A stretch of DNA of 14,049 bases, from positions 1 to 14,049 of the forward strand of contig NZ_JAWWCF010000067.1 of NCBI RefSeq assembly GCF_033720595.1, read 5' to 3'. Source of the stretch: Lishizhenia sp033720595 (GTDB lineage Bacteria > Bacteroidota > Bacteroidia > Flavobacteriales_D > Crocinitomicaceae). The position numbers and the translations under genes are program-made. Below are positions 1-6,663 of the stretch, piece after piece. The notes under the pieces are model-generated. The model was not told the origin of the DNA, searched no databases, and worked only from the letters and a program-made list of their open reading frames with translations. Position 1 is the stretch's first letter; the number at the start of each line of letters is the position of its first letter.

Positions 1-122
1 CCATCTTAACTGAAGCGATGTTCGATCTTCCATCGAAGAATGAATCTGAGTTTAAAGTAACGCTTGATTACGCGCAAAAACAATTTGCAAAATCTAAAAT
101 GGCCAAGCTCAAAGTAGCCTAA
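1..122 (+). CDS. clpX: ATP-dependent Clp protease ATP-binding subunit ClpX, C-terminal end (partial)
   Basis: Only the last 39 codons are present; the gene begins left of the window and stops with TAA at 120-122. The peptide starts ILTEAMFDLPSK and ends AKLKVA. The first part matches the conserved end of the ClpX AAA+ small domain, where a helix of the form (A)ILxDxMYDLPS precedes a short variable tail. ClpX is the hexameric unfoldase that feeds substrates to the ClpP peptidase in the cytoplasm. The zinc-binding and Walker motifs lie outside the window, so the call rests on this tail alone. A strong hairpin terminator follows 22 bases after the stop, so clpX ends its transcription unit here. 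Confidence 0.8.
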   Translation, partial: ILTEAMFDLPSKNESEFKVTLDYAQKQFAKSKMAKLKVA

Positions 123-144
123 GCTAATTTTATAATCATATTGG

Positions 145-177
145 AAGGACTGTCTGAAAAGATGGTCCTTTTTCTTT
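145..177 (+). terminator. Rho-independent terminator of clpX
   Basis: An 11-bp stem (145-155 with 160-170, including two G-U wobble pairs) is capped by a GAAA tetraloop at 156-159. A T-rich tail follows, with five T counting the two that end the stem, then C and three T. It lies 22 bases after the clpX stop on the same strand. Confidence 0.85.
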
Positions 178-270
178 ATACACCTATAGGTCTAGATTTC
201 CAGAATCATCTTTTTTTGAATTTTAGTAGGCAAATGGCCGGGTCTTCCGCTAAAGTTTACGTGCACAAAG

Positions 271-318
271 GTGTTTTTAAAGGCTTCTTCTTTTAGCTTC
301 TTTAGTCGCTAAAAACAC
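271..318. repeat. 9-bp inverted repeat in the clpX / thioredoxin-gene convergent gap
   Basis: GTGTTTTTA at 271-279 is exactly complementary to TAAAAACAC at 310-318, with a 30-base loop. It sits between the clpX terminator and the 3' end of the minus-strand operon. It may act as a loose terminator for that operon, but the loop is long. Nothing else resembling a gene was found between 178 and 413. Confidence 0.3.
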
Positions 319-354
319 AGCTTAAAAACTACATTTCTGCCACGCAAAGCTATC

Positions 355-419
355 ACTCCACCCCCTGTTTGAAAACACTCCCTACTCGTGCTCTAACTCC
401 AACTCACTCTAACTTACTC
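355..419. repeat. Irregular ACTC (GAGT) short-motif cluster at the 3' end of the operon
   Basis: Seven copies of ACTC start at 355, 377, 384, 396, 402, 406 and 416, embedded in C- and T-rich, G-poor DNA. In the mRNA of the minus-strand operon this is a GAGU-rich tail that begins at the stop codon of the thioredoxin-like gene. Spacing is irregular, so it is not a clean tandem repeat. Confidence 0.4.
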
Positions 420-1067
420 CACCAAGCCTTCAATCTCATCTTTTGCAACTACACCAAATCCCGAGTTTCTCCATTGCTTGTGCATCTCCCCATCTTTTAC
501 TAACACAAATGTAGGGTAGCTAGAGGTTATTCGACTATAAAATGAATAAGCCGATGTTGTATCCACGGTGTACATTCCCTCTGCAGCTTCTCGGTACAAC
601 TCTAAATCTGCAATATCATCAGACAACACAACTTGTCTTATAGCTAATTCTGGAGTCCTTTCTTTTAGCTGTTTCAAGGTACTTGTTGCTTCAAAACAGT
701 ACGGACAACCTGGAATGGATATCATCAATAACCCATTTTGAAAACCATCTATTGTTTTTTCTTTTTGCATTTCTACACCAGCACCGGAAATATCTCCGTC
801 ATAAATAGGATAGCTAATAAAATGGAAAACGGCCGCTGTAGTAGACAACAGAAAAAACAAAACGGGGAAAACAAATCGCTCTCCTTTTTTCTGAGTTCTG
901 CGCATATCCGTTATATAGTAAATGGGTAAAATCCATAATAAAATATAAATCCACCACTTACTCAAAGTCCATGACCAATTAGAATCTAACAGATACGCGG
1001 AAATAGCCTCACTGTAAAACGCCAATAAAGCAACAGGAAGCAAAAGTATATACTTAAGAAATTTCAT
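414..1067 (-). CDS. Membrane-anchored thioredoxin-fold protein with CPYC active site
   Basis: The 217-residue protein has three likely membrane helices (about 4-26, 37-53, 65-88). The loop between helices 2 and 3 is basic (RRTQKKGER, 56-64), which suggests it is cytoplasmic and that the C-terminal domain faces the periplasm. Residues about 100-217 look like a thioredoxin fold: a strand into a CPYC dithiol motif (C121-C124), and the expected proline before the next strand in SYPTFVLV (P185, the usual cis-proline). CPYC occurs in glutaredoxins and some Dsb proteins, so thiol-disulfide exchange on exported or membrane proteins is the likely role; the partner is unknown. The start codon overlaps the topB stop by one base (TGATG), so translation is probably coupled. 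It is the last gene of the thyA-folA-topB operon. No specific family name is assigned. Confidence 0.8.
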   Translation of the reverse strand: MKFLKYILLLPVALLAFYSEAISAYLLDSNWSWTLSKWWIYILLWILPIYYITDMRRTQKKGERFVFPVLFFLLSTTAAVFHFISYPIYDGDISGAGVEMQKEKTIDGFQNGLLMISIPGCPYCFEATSTLKQLKERTPELAIRQVVLSDDIADLELYREAAEGMYTVDTTSAYSFYSRITSSYPTFVLVKDGEMHKQWRNSGFGVVAKDEIEGLVE

Positions 1068-3181
1068 CAGTCTATGATTTCGATATTGAAGTCTGGAGTG
1101 AAGGCCAATTTACCATCAATTTTTTCTTCACTTCCCGGTTTTTGTAAACCTTTAATTTTTGTTGTCTTTCCTTTCTGAATCAAATCCACCACCTGTTTAT
1201 TGGTCAACTTCTTATTTAAGAATTGGAATGGCAAAACAAATTTACACCCTGCCTTAAATTCAGCACAACCATAGGCTTTTTTACCCGTAAGTATGCTTCC
1301 CTTATTACACTTTGGGCATTTCAATTCTTCTATACTTACCTTTTTCTTTGGAGCAGCTTTTTTCTTAGACTTCTTCTTTTGTGCTGCCAACTCTTCATCT
1401 GTAAGTATGGTTATGGCCTGATCAGCTTTTCTAAACATTACCTCATTGGTAATCCCCACAACCATTTCAATCAACTCCTTTTTAAAGTCTTCAGAACTGT
1501 ATTCTCCTTTCTCAATCAAACGCAATTTCTTCTCCCAGTCACCGGTAAGTTCAGGAGATTTTAAAGTTTCATTGTGTATGGTATTGATCAGGTCTATCCC
1601 TGTTTGCGTGGCTACAATATTCTTTCGCTGACGCGCAATGTATCTTCTTCTAAAAAGTGTTTCTATAATGTTGGCACGTGTAGATGGTCTACCTATACCA
1701 TTGTCCTTCATCAGTTCTCGGGCCTCTTCATCGTCTACATTCTTACCTGCCGTTTCCATAGAACGCAGTAAGGTTGCTTCCGTATAGTACTTGGGCGGTG
1801 AGGTTTGCTTTTGATCAACCCTAGGTTCATGCGGACCACTTTCACCTTCCTCAAAAACTGGCATTAGGTTCTCATCATCCTTTTTCTTGGCTTTATCGCC
1901 AGCATAGACTACTCTCCAACCCGGTTTAAGAATCTGTTTACCCGTTGTTTTAAACTCCAGTTTTAACACTTCTCCCAACACTGTAGTGTTACTCACAATA
2001 CAGTCAGGATAGAACACGCTAATAAAGCGTTTAGCTACCAAATCGTATATTTTTCCTTCTTCGGGCGACACACCACTTGGCACCACTCCAGTAGGAATAA
2101 TAGCGTGGTGATCTGTTACTTTCTTATCGTTAAAAACATTCTTCGATTTTGGAATCGGTTTTTCCAATAAAGGCCCTGTTAGTTTTGAGTAATACTCCAT
2201 TTTCTGCAGTATCCCCGGAACTTTAGGATGTATATCTTCAGAAAGGTAAGTTGTATCAACCCTTGGATAGGTTACAAACTTCTTTTCGTAAAGTCCTTGA
2301 ATATATTTCAGCGTTAGATCTGCAGAATAACCAAACTTTTTGTTGGCTTCTACCTGCAGAGCTGTTAAGTCAAACAATTTGGGCGGAGATTCTTTTCCTT
2401 CCTTTTGTTCGAAACTTGTTATGGTAAATTCGGCTTCTTTAATCTTTTCTAAAGCATAATTGGCCTTTTCTACCTTTTGTATTTTACCCAAAACACTGTT
2501 GAACTCCGTATCTCTATATACTGTTCTTAATTCCCAGTAGTCTTGCGGTTTAAAATTTTGTATCTCTAGTGTGCGATCTACAATCATTGCCAAAGTTGGG
2601 GTTTGCACCCTACCAATAGACAACACTTGTTTTTGTTGACCGTATTTCAACGTGAACAAACGCGTAGAATTAATACCCAACAACCAATCTCCTATTGCTC
2701 GTGAAGAACCTGCAGCATACAGATTGTTGTAATCATTAGCGTCTTTTAACTTCTCAAAACCTTCTTTAATCGCCTCTTCGGTCAAAGAAGAAATCCACAA
2801 ACGCTTTACGGGAACCTTACATTTTGCTAAATGCAATACCCAACGTTGTATCACCTCTCCCTCCTGGCCGGCATCACCACAGTTTATAACTTCATCACAA
2901 TTTTGTACGAGTCTCGAGATTATGGAGAATTGTTTCTTTACTCCACTATCTTCCATCACTTTGATACCAAAACGAGATGGAACCATGGGTAAATCCATGA
3001 TGTTCCACCAACGCCAACGCTCTACATAGTCGCGCGGTTCTTTTAGCGTACACAAATGCCCAAAGGTCCAGGTTACTTGATAACCATTTCCTTCGTAATA
3101 ACCGTCATTACGCTTTTTAGCGCCTAAAATTTCGGCTATATCTTTTGCTACACTAGGTTTCTCCGCTATGCAAACTTTCAT
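1067..3181 (-). CDS. topB: DNA topoisomerase III (type IA)
   Basis: This 704-residue enzyme cuts and passes single DNA strands through a 5'-phosphotyrosine link, relaxing negative supercoils and separating DNA intermediates. The Toprim domain begins at once (CIAEKPSVAKDI, E7 expected metal ligand) and includes GDAGQEGEV (D103, E107). The catalytic tyrosine is Y305 in FVTYPRVDT, with R307 next to it. Further family motifs are DHHAIIPT (357-364) and GIGRPSTRANII (495-506). A lysine-rich linker (about 601-614) leads to a four-cysteine zinc ribbon (C622, C625, C639, C646) and a C-terminal topoisomerase repeat (about 655-700). Single-stranded DNA binding is likely for the tail. The second acidic position of the Toprim DxDxE motif is glycine (G105). 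It starts 14 bases after folA and overlaps the next gene by one base. Confidence 0.95.
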   Translation of the reverse strand: MKVCIAEKPSVAKDIAEILGAKKRNDGYYEGNGYQVTWTFGHLCTLKEPRDYVERWRWWNIMDLPMVPSRFGIKVMEDSGVKKQFSIISRLVQNCDEVINCGDAGQEGEVIQRWVLHLAKCKVPVKRLWISSLTEEAIKEGFEKLKDANDYNNLYAAGSSRAIGDWLLGINSTRLFTLKYGQQKQVLSIGRVQTPTLAMIVDRTLEIQNFKPQDYWELRTVYRDTEFNSVLGKIQKVEKANYALEKIKEAEFTITSFEQKEGKESPPKLFDLTALQVEANKKFGYSADLTLKYIQGLYEKKFVTYPRVDTTYLSEDIHPKVPGILQKMEYYSKLTGPLLEKPIPKSKNVFNDKKVTDHHAIIPTGVVPSGVSPEEGKIYDLVAKRFISVFYPDCIVSNTTVLGEVLKLEFKTTGKQILKPGWRVVYAGDKAKKKDDENLMPVFEEGESGPHEPRVDQKQTSPPKYYTEATLLRSMETAGKNVDDEEARELMKDNGIGRPSTRANIIETLFRRRYIARQRKNIVATQTGIDLINTIHNETLKSPELTGDWEKKLRLIEKGEYSSEDFKKELIEMVVGITNEVMFRKADQAITILTDEELAAQKKKSKKKAAPKKKVSIEELKCPKCNKGSILTGKKAYGCAEFKAGCKFVLPFQFLNKKLTNKQVVDLIQKGKTTKIKGLQKPGSEEKIDGKLAFTPDFNIEIID

Positions 3182-3195
3182 AGAGTACGTTAAGC

Positions 3196-3705
3196 TTAGG
3201 CTTTGGTATATTTTCTAACTACAAAATCGTAAATATCTTTCTCATCTTTTTGATGGGTCATGATTACTTCATCCTTCCATTGAGAATAATCTACTTCTGG
3301 AAAGAAAGCATGAGCATCAAAACTTTCAGCGATGTTGGTGATGTACATTTCATCTACCACATCTTTTTCTAAGGCCAACTTATAAATTTCAGCTCCACCT
3401 ATAACAAAGAAAACCCTATCGTCATTCAATGCTTTGTAATGTGCAATAGCATCTTCCAAAGTATTAAAAACCGTTGCTCCTTCAAGTTCTAATCCTTTTG
3501 TACGGGTCAAAACAGCATTTTCTCTACCGGGTAAAGGACGATATTTTTCAGGTATTGAATCCCAGTTCTTTCTACCCATCAAAACTACTTGACCTTTGGT
3601 TGAATCTTTAAAAAACTGCATGTCTTTGGGAAGGTGCCAAATCAGATCATTGTCTTTTCCAATTTCTCTGTTTTCGCCCATCGCTACGATAAGTGCTATC
3701 TTCAT
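3196..3705 (-). CDS. folA: Dihydrofolate reductase
   Basis: This 169-residue enzyme reduces dihydrofolate to tetrahydrofolate with NADPH. It has the usual bacterial length and all main landmarks: the N-terminal strand MKIALIVAMGENREIG, the substrate-site segment LIWHLPKDMQFF with catalytic acid D28 (D27 in E. coli), the cofactor segment MGRKNWDSIP (43-52), and IGGAEIY (102-108). Its place 10 bases behind thyA fits the chemistry: thymidylate synthase oxidises methylene-tetrahydrofolate to dihydrofolate, which this enzyme recycles. It is co-transcribed with thyA, topB and the thioredoxin-like gene. No trimethoprim-resistance type insertion or unusual feature is visible. Confidence 0.97.
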   Translation of the reverse strand: MKIALIVAMGENREIGKDNDLIWHLPKDMQFFKDSTKGQVVLMGRKNWDSIPEKYRPLPGRENAVLTRTKGLELEGATVFNTLEDAIAHYKALNDDRVFFVIGGAEIYKLALEKDVVDEMYITNIAESFDAHAFFPEVDYSQWKDEVIMTHQKDEKDIYDFVVRKYTKA

Positions 3706-3715
3706 AAATCAGGTA

Positions 3716-4537
3716 TTATACTGCTACAGGAGCTTTAATGTGTGGATGTGGTTCGTAATTTAACAATTCAAAATCTTCGAATTTGAAAGAGAAAATGTCT
3801 TTCACATCAGGATTTATTTTCATTGTCGGTAAAGGCCTAAAGTCTCTTGACAATTGCAACTCCGTTTGCTCGAAGTGATTTGAATACAAGTGAGCATCAC
3901 CAAAAGTGTGAATAAACTCTCCTGCTTCTAACCCACAAACTTGTGCTAACATCATTGTAAACAAGGCATAACTCGCAATATTAAAAGGTACTCCTAAAAA
4001 TACATCTGCAGAACGTTGATACAACTGACAGCTCAATTTACCATCTGCTACATAAAATTGGAACAAACAATGACAAGGAGGTAAAGCCATGTTTTCAACA
4101 TCAGCTACATTCCATGCACTTACCAATAAACGTCTAGAGTTAGGATTGTTTTTAATTTGATCGACCAATTGTGTGATTTGATCTATTGTCTCACCATTCT
4201 TTCCTGGCCAAGACCTCCATTGATGACCGTATACCGGACCTAAATCACCATTTTCATCCGCCCATTCATCCCAAATAGATACACCATTGTCTTTCAGGTA
4301 TTTGATATTTGTATCACCTGAAATAAACCACAACAATTCATGAATAATAGAACGAAGGTGTAATTTCTTCGTAGTTACACATGGGAAACCTTCTGATAAA
4401 TCAAATCTCATTTGGTAACCAAAAACTGAACGTGTTCCGGTTCCAGTTCTATCTCCTTTATCGGTTCCGTTTTCTAAAATATGCTGAAGTAAATCGTGAT
4501 ATTGCTGCATCTCTTTCTGTATTAAGCTATTGCCCAT
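3716..4537 (-). CDS. thyA: Thymidylate synthase
   Basis: The enzyme methylates dUMP to dTMP using methylene-tetrahydrofolate. Key segments are DRTGTGTRSVFG (29-40, phosphate loop), the nucleophile C155 in LPPCHCLFQF, QRSADVFLGVPFN (174-186, with R175, D178 and N186), and YEPHPHIKAPVAV at the C-terminus. These residues lie nine positions later than in the 264-residue E. coli enzyme, so the first nine residues (MGNSLIQKE) are extra. A second ATG at 4508-4510 would give MQQYHDLLQ..., a 264-residue protein matching the E. coli length and start. The upstream ATG at 4535-4537 is kept here only as the longest form; the internal start is at least as likely. It is the first gene of the minus-strand operon, so the operon promoter should lie in 4538-4708. 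Confidence 0.95.
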   Translation of the reverse strand: MGNSLIQKEMQQYHDLLQHILENGTDKGDRTGTGTRSVFGYQMRFDLSEGFPCVTTKKLHLRSIIHELLWFISGDTNIKYLKDNGVSIWDEWADENGDLGPVYGHQWRSWPGKNGETIDQITQLVDQIKNNPNSRRLLVSAWNVADVENMALPPCHCLFQFYVADGKLSCQLYQRSADVFLGVPFNIASYALFTMMLAQVCGLEAGEFIHTFGDAHLYSNHFEQTELQLSRDFRPLPTMKINPDVKDIFSFKFEDFELLNYEPHPHIKAPVAV

Positions 4538-4663
4538 CCACCAAGAATTTGGGGATATAAATCGGCGTAAATCCGGTTTAAAAATAGTGAAAATAGCCGT
4601 TCAAATTTTGAGTGAATATGAACAGGAAAAGACAGTTTTCAACAATCCACGCTCTCTTTTTAA

Positions 4664-4728
4664 AAACGAAAAAGTACTAAAACCTTAATTGAAATATCAT
4701 GATAGCTTCTATCTATGGTGATAAGGTT
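4664..4728 (-). terminator. Possible terminator of rlmH
   Basis: AACCTTA at 4681-4687 is complementary to TAAGGTT at 4722-4728, and a smaller hairpin (GATAG/CTATC, 4701-4713) lies inside the loop. On the minus strand the stem is followed by a U-rich stretch (complement of 4664-4680). The outer arm lies in the last codons of rlmH and the loop is long, so this is tentative. The rest of the 171-bp gap to thyA holds only a poor promoter-like match (complement of 4579-4586, TATTTTTA) with no well-spaced -33 box. Confidence 0.35.
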
Positions 4729-5182
4729 CATTCCTCAAGATAGTCATAGCCCTGTAGACCTGCTCCAAAAAGAACATGCGCACCATTTGGTGTGAAAAAG
4801 TCATTTTACTCAAGGAGATTTTACCATTTGCTTTGGCATACATATCTGATGAAAAACCATAAGGCCCACCTATTACAAAAACTAAACCGTGTCCACCTTG
4901 ATTAAATTTCTGCTGCAAGAAATCTGCATATTGTTCTGAGCTAAAAGTTTTACCTCCTTCATCCAACAAGAAAATTGTTTCGCCCGGATTGATTTTGGAA
5001 AGGATCATCTCCCCTTCGGCCTGCTTAATCTGATCTTCTGTAAGTTTCTTTGCATTTTTTACATCCGGCAACTCAATGCGCTCAACAGGTAGATAATGTT
5101 TCAAACGTTTTAAATATTCGTTTTCTCCCTCTACTAAAAACGACTTTGAAGTTTTACCTACACAGATTAATTTTATTTTCAT
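4709..5182 (-). CDS. rlmH: 23S rRNA (pseudouridine(1915)-N3)-methyltransferase RlmH
   Basis: The 157-residue protein matches the SPOUT-class methyltransferase RlmH (formerly YbeA; 155 residues in E. coli), which methylates the pseudouridine at position 1915 in helix 69 of 23S rRNA, using S-adenosylmethionine, on assembled 70S ribosomes. The trefoil-knot motifs are present: FLLDEGGKTFSSEQYA (71-86), FVIGGPYGFS (102-111, the cofactor loop), SKMTFSHQMVRMFFLEQVYRA (125-145) and the terminal NEPYHHR. The protein is full length. It is transcribed away from the DUF4783 gene and has its own promoter candidate close to the start codon; a possible terminator separates it from thyA. Confidence 0.96.
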   Translation of the reverse strand: MKIKLICVGKTSKSFLVEGENEYLKRLKHYLPVERIELPDVKNAKKLTEDQIKQAEGEMILSKINPGETIFLLDEGGKTFSSEQYADFLQQKFNQGGHGLVFVIGGPYGFSSDMYAKANGKISLSKMTFSHQMVRMFFLEQVYRAMTILRNEPYHHR

Positions 5183-5202
5183 CGAACTTTGTATTTATTG
5201 AA

Positions 5203-5210
5203 CAAAAGTA
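5203..5210 (-). promoter_or_regulatory. Bacteroidetes-type -7 box for rlmH
   Basis: The minus strand reads TACTTTTG, a full match to TAnnTTTG, ending 20 bases before the rlmH ATG (5180-5182). This predicts a leader of roughly 15 bases. No convincing TTTG -33 element is found at 17-21 bases upstream. Confidence 0.55.
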
Positions 5211-5252
5211 ACATCTTTGAAAAACTTTACGACCTTATTACTATGGGCATAA

Positions 5253-5272
5253 TTATTGCAATTCTGCAATAA
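5253..5272 (+). promoter_or_regulatory. Short hairpin or dyad in the leader of the DUF4783 gene
   Basis: TTATTGCA (5253-5260) and TGCAATAA (5265-5272) form a perfect 8-bp stem around ATTC, 15 bases before the ATG at 5288. It may be an mRNA hairpin or a protein-binding dyad. A weak sigma70-like pair, TTGAAA (5217-5222) and TACTAT (5239-5244), lies just upstream. GGAGAG before the ATG could serve as a ribosome site, which is uncommon in this window. Confidence 0.4.
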
Positions 5273-5287
5273 AACGAGACGGAGAGA

Positions 5288-5674
5288 ATGAAGTTATTAC
5301 TTACTGTATTAACCACAATTATTTTAAGTGCAGGCATTACGGGAGATATCCCCTATGATGTTCTTGCGAAAAATTTTAGCTCTCAACAAGCCGGTGAAAT
5401 CATAAAATTAGGGAAAGAAAAAATTGCCATAACCGTAAATGGAAAGACTGGAGTATATAGTCACCAACAAGGCGAACTCGTACTCAACAATTTCTTTAAG
5501 GCGCACCCTGCAAAATCATTCAAGTTTATTTTCAAGGGCAAGAAGCACGGCAACAGCTCTTATGCTATCGGCACCTATGTCTCAGATAAAAGCAGCTACA
5601 GAATCACCCTTCAATTCAAATTGAATTCACAGAAGACCTATCTCATTGAACGATTAACGATAGAGAAGGAATAG
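5288..5674 (+). CDS. Secreted DUF4783-family protein
   Basis: The 128-residue protein has an N-terminal signal-like segment (MKLLLTVLTTIILSAG) with cleavage likely around residues 16-19, so it should leave the cytoplasm. The mature part fits DUF4783, a small domain found mainly in Bacteroidetes: a segment like KIAITVNGKTGVYSHQQGE (45-63), then VLNNFFKAHP, then strands FKFIFKGKKHG and YAIGTYV, ending in a strand LIERLTIEKE. The family is thought to adopt an NTF2-like fold; its function is not known. It is a single-gene unit, divergent from rlmH, with its own terminator. The assignment is by motif pattern recall, not by a search. Confidence 0.8.
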   Translation: MKLLLTVLTTIILSAGITGDIPYDVLAKNFSSQQAGEIIKLGKEKIAITVNGKTGVYSHQQGELVLNNFFKAHPAKSFKFIFKGKKHGNSSYAIGTYVSDKSSYRITLQFKLNSQKTYLIERLTIEKE

Positions 5675-5675
5675 G

Positions 5676-5705
5676 AAGAGTTGAAGGAGTTTGACTCTTT
5701 TTTTT
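5676..5705 (+). terminator. Rho-independent terminator of the DUF4783 gene
   Basis: AAGAGT (5676-5681) pairs with ACTCTT (5694-5699) over a 12-base loop, and eight T run from 5698 to 5705. It begins two bases after the stop codon. Confidence 0.7.
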
Positions 5706-5713
5706 CTGATTCA

Positions 5714-5931
5714 TACTTTGATTAGTCGCATGTTTGCCAATAAGTAAACTAAGCGCTACAAAAGGCTTTCTGAAAAAAAACCACCTTAATCTCCCTACTA
5801 TTTTACCTAACAAATATCCAATCCATCGAAAAAGACCTACAAAATCCAAGTCTCATACATTAGAAACCTATCCACAACACCTACAAACAAAGAGATTATA
5901 GCTTTGGCAAACATGCGACTAATCAATAGTA
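5714..5931. mobile_element. Element of about 210 bp with 23-bp perfect terminal inverted repeats (MITE-like, no gene)
   Basis: The segment 5718-5740 (contains TTAGTCGCATGTTTGCCAA) is an exact reverse complement of 5904-5926. The match extends outward by four more pairs, TACT (5714-5717) with AGTA (5928-5931), if one extra base at 5927 is bulged. The arms enclose 163 bp that is A/C-rich and poor in G, with no convincing gene; a 68-codon minus-strand frame crosses the left arm but also runs into the DUF4783 gene. The arms lie in the gap between the DUF4783 terminator and the rplU-rpmA terminator. No target-site duplication is visible. A non-autonomous transposon relic is the simplest reading; a large cruciform or stem-loop RNA and an invertible segment are alternatives. 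A TAGCTTTG (-7-like) box at 5899-5906 overlaps the inner end of the right arm. Nothing else is seen between 5706 and 5964. Confidence 0.6.
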
Positions 5932-5964
5932 CCACAACATTCACCTACTCAAAATCCCAAGTAC

Positions 5965-5998
5965 AAAAAAGTCCGTACACTAAAAGCATACGGACTTT
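5965..5998 (-). terminator. Rho-independent terminator of rplU-rpmA
   Basis: A 10-bp perfect stem, AAAGTCCGTA (5968-5977) with TACGGACTTT (5989-5998), has an 11-base loop and is followed on the minus strand by a run of U (complement of 5965-5970). It starts 22 bases after the rpmA stop. Confidence 0.9.
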
Positions 5999-6020
5999 AA
6001 TATTTTCAACAAAGACTTGA

Positions 6021-6290
6021 TTAAGCCTCAGCTCCTTCAAATGGAACTATAGATACGTAAGATCTATTGTTTTTCTTTTTTCTAAATTCAACTACACCGT
6101 CAACTAACGCGTATAATGTATGGTCTTTACCAATACCTACGTTGTTACCAGGGTGGTGCGCTGTTCCTCTTTGACGAACGATGATGTTACCAGCGATTGC
6201 TGCTTGTCCTCCAAAAATCTTAACTCCTAATCGTTTCGATTCTGATTCTCTACCGTTCTTCGAACTACCGACTCCTTTTTTATGTGCCAT
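6021..6290 (-). CDS. rpmA: 50S ribosomal protein L27
   Basis: The 89-residue protein is full length and has the L27 signature: MAHKKGVGSSKNGRESESKRLG at the N-terminus, whose tail reaches towards the peptidyl transferase centre, and GNIIVRQRGTAHHPGNNVGIG (34-54). No N-terminal extension is present, unlike Firmicutes L27, which is cleaved after synthesis. It lies 42 bases after rplU in the standard L21-L27 operon and is followed by a strong terminator. Confidence 0.98.
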   Translation of the reverse strand: MAHKKGVGSSKNGRESESKRLGVKIFGGQAAIAGNIIVRQRGTAHHPGNNVGIGKDHTLYALVDGVVEFRKKKNNRSYVSIVPFEGAEA

Positions 6291-6306
6291 CTTTTTAAGT
6301 TTTTAT

Positions 6307-6321
6307 TTCCGACCTGCGGAA
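6307..6321 (-). other. Small hairpin between rplU and rpmA
   Basis: TTCCG (6307-6311) pairs with CGGAA (6317-6321) over a five-base loop in the 42-base gap. No U tract follows on either side, so it is not a terminator. It may be a processing or translation-control hairpin ahead of rpmA. Confidence 0.35.
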
Positions 6322-6332
6322 TTTATTTCTTA

Positions 6333-6644
6333 CTAAGCTTTAATATCTGTAATAGTGATCGCAGTTAAATACTGACGATGACCATTTTTCTTTTTGTAAC
6401 CTTTTCTTCTTTTCTTTTTGAAGACGATTACTTTATCTCCTTTCAAGTGCTCTTCAACTTTCGCTGAAACTTTTGCACCTTCTATAGCTGGGGCGCCAAT
6501 GTTTACAGTTCCTTTGTCGTCTGTTAACAAAACTCTGTCAAACTCTACAGTTGAACCTTCTTCTGCTTGCAAACGGTGAACATAAACCTTTTGGTCTTTT
6601 TGCACCTTAAACTGCTGCCCTGCTATCTCTACAATTGCGTACAT
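6333..6644 (-). CDS. rplU: 50S ribosomal protein L21
   Basis: The 103-residue protein matches L21 in length and pattern: MYAIVEIAGQQFKVQKDQ at the start, VLLTDDKGTVNIGAP in the middle, and the basic 23S-rRNA-binding segment FKKKRRKGYKKKNGHRQ (75-91) before LTAITITDI. It binds 23S rRNA in the large subunit. It is first in the rplU-rpmA operon, whose promoter lies about 37 bases upstream and overlaps the end of the exporter gene behind it. The start is fixed by the conserved MYAIVE terminus. Confidence 0.98.
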   Translation of the reverse strand: MYAIVEIAGQQFKVQKDQKVYVHRLQAEEGSTVEFDRVLLTDDKGTVNIGAPAIEGAKVSAKVEEHLKGDKVIVFKKKRRKGYKKKNGHRQYLTAITITDIKA

Positions 6645-6647
6645 AGC

Positions 6648-6663
6648 TTAATTATTAAATTAA
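6648..6663 (-). promoter_or_regulatory. AT hairpin in the rplU leader
   Basis: TTAATT (6648-6653) and AATTAA (6658-6663) form a perfect 6-bp stem around a four-base loop, ending three bases before the rplU start codon. All pairs are A-T, so it is weak alone. It lies inside the predicted leader of about 30 bases and could affect initiation. Confidence 0.3.

Noticed and set aside
738..929. Plus-strand frame of 63 codons opposite the thioredoxin-like gene
   Set aside because: Antisense shadow; the minus frame has clear membrane helices and a CPYC motif.
1223..1771. Plus-strand frames of 61-113 codons inside topB
   Set aside because: They are antisense shadows of a well-supported topoisomerase gene and resemble no known protein.
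5643..5849. 68-codon minus-strand frame with basic and hydrophobic residues next to the inverted-repeat element
   Set aside because: It overlaps the DUF4783 gene end, its terminator and the left inverted arm, has no promoter or family resemblance, and its sequence follows from A/C-rich intergenic DNA. Probably not a gene.
5741..5903. Phase-variable invertible promoter controlling a surface gene
   Set aside because: The arms and one -7 box fit, but there is no -33 box, no adjacent recombinase, and no suitably oriented target gene on either side. Kept only as a low-ranked alternative.
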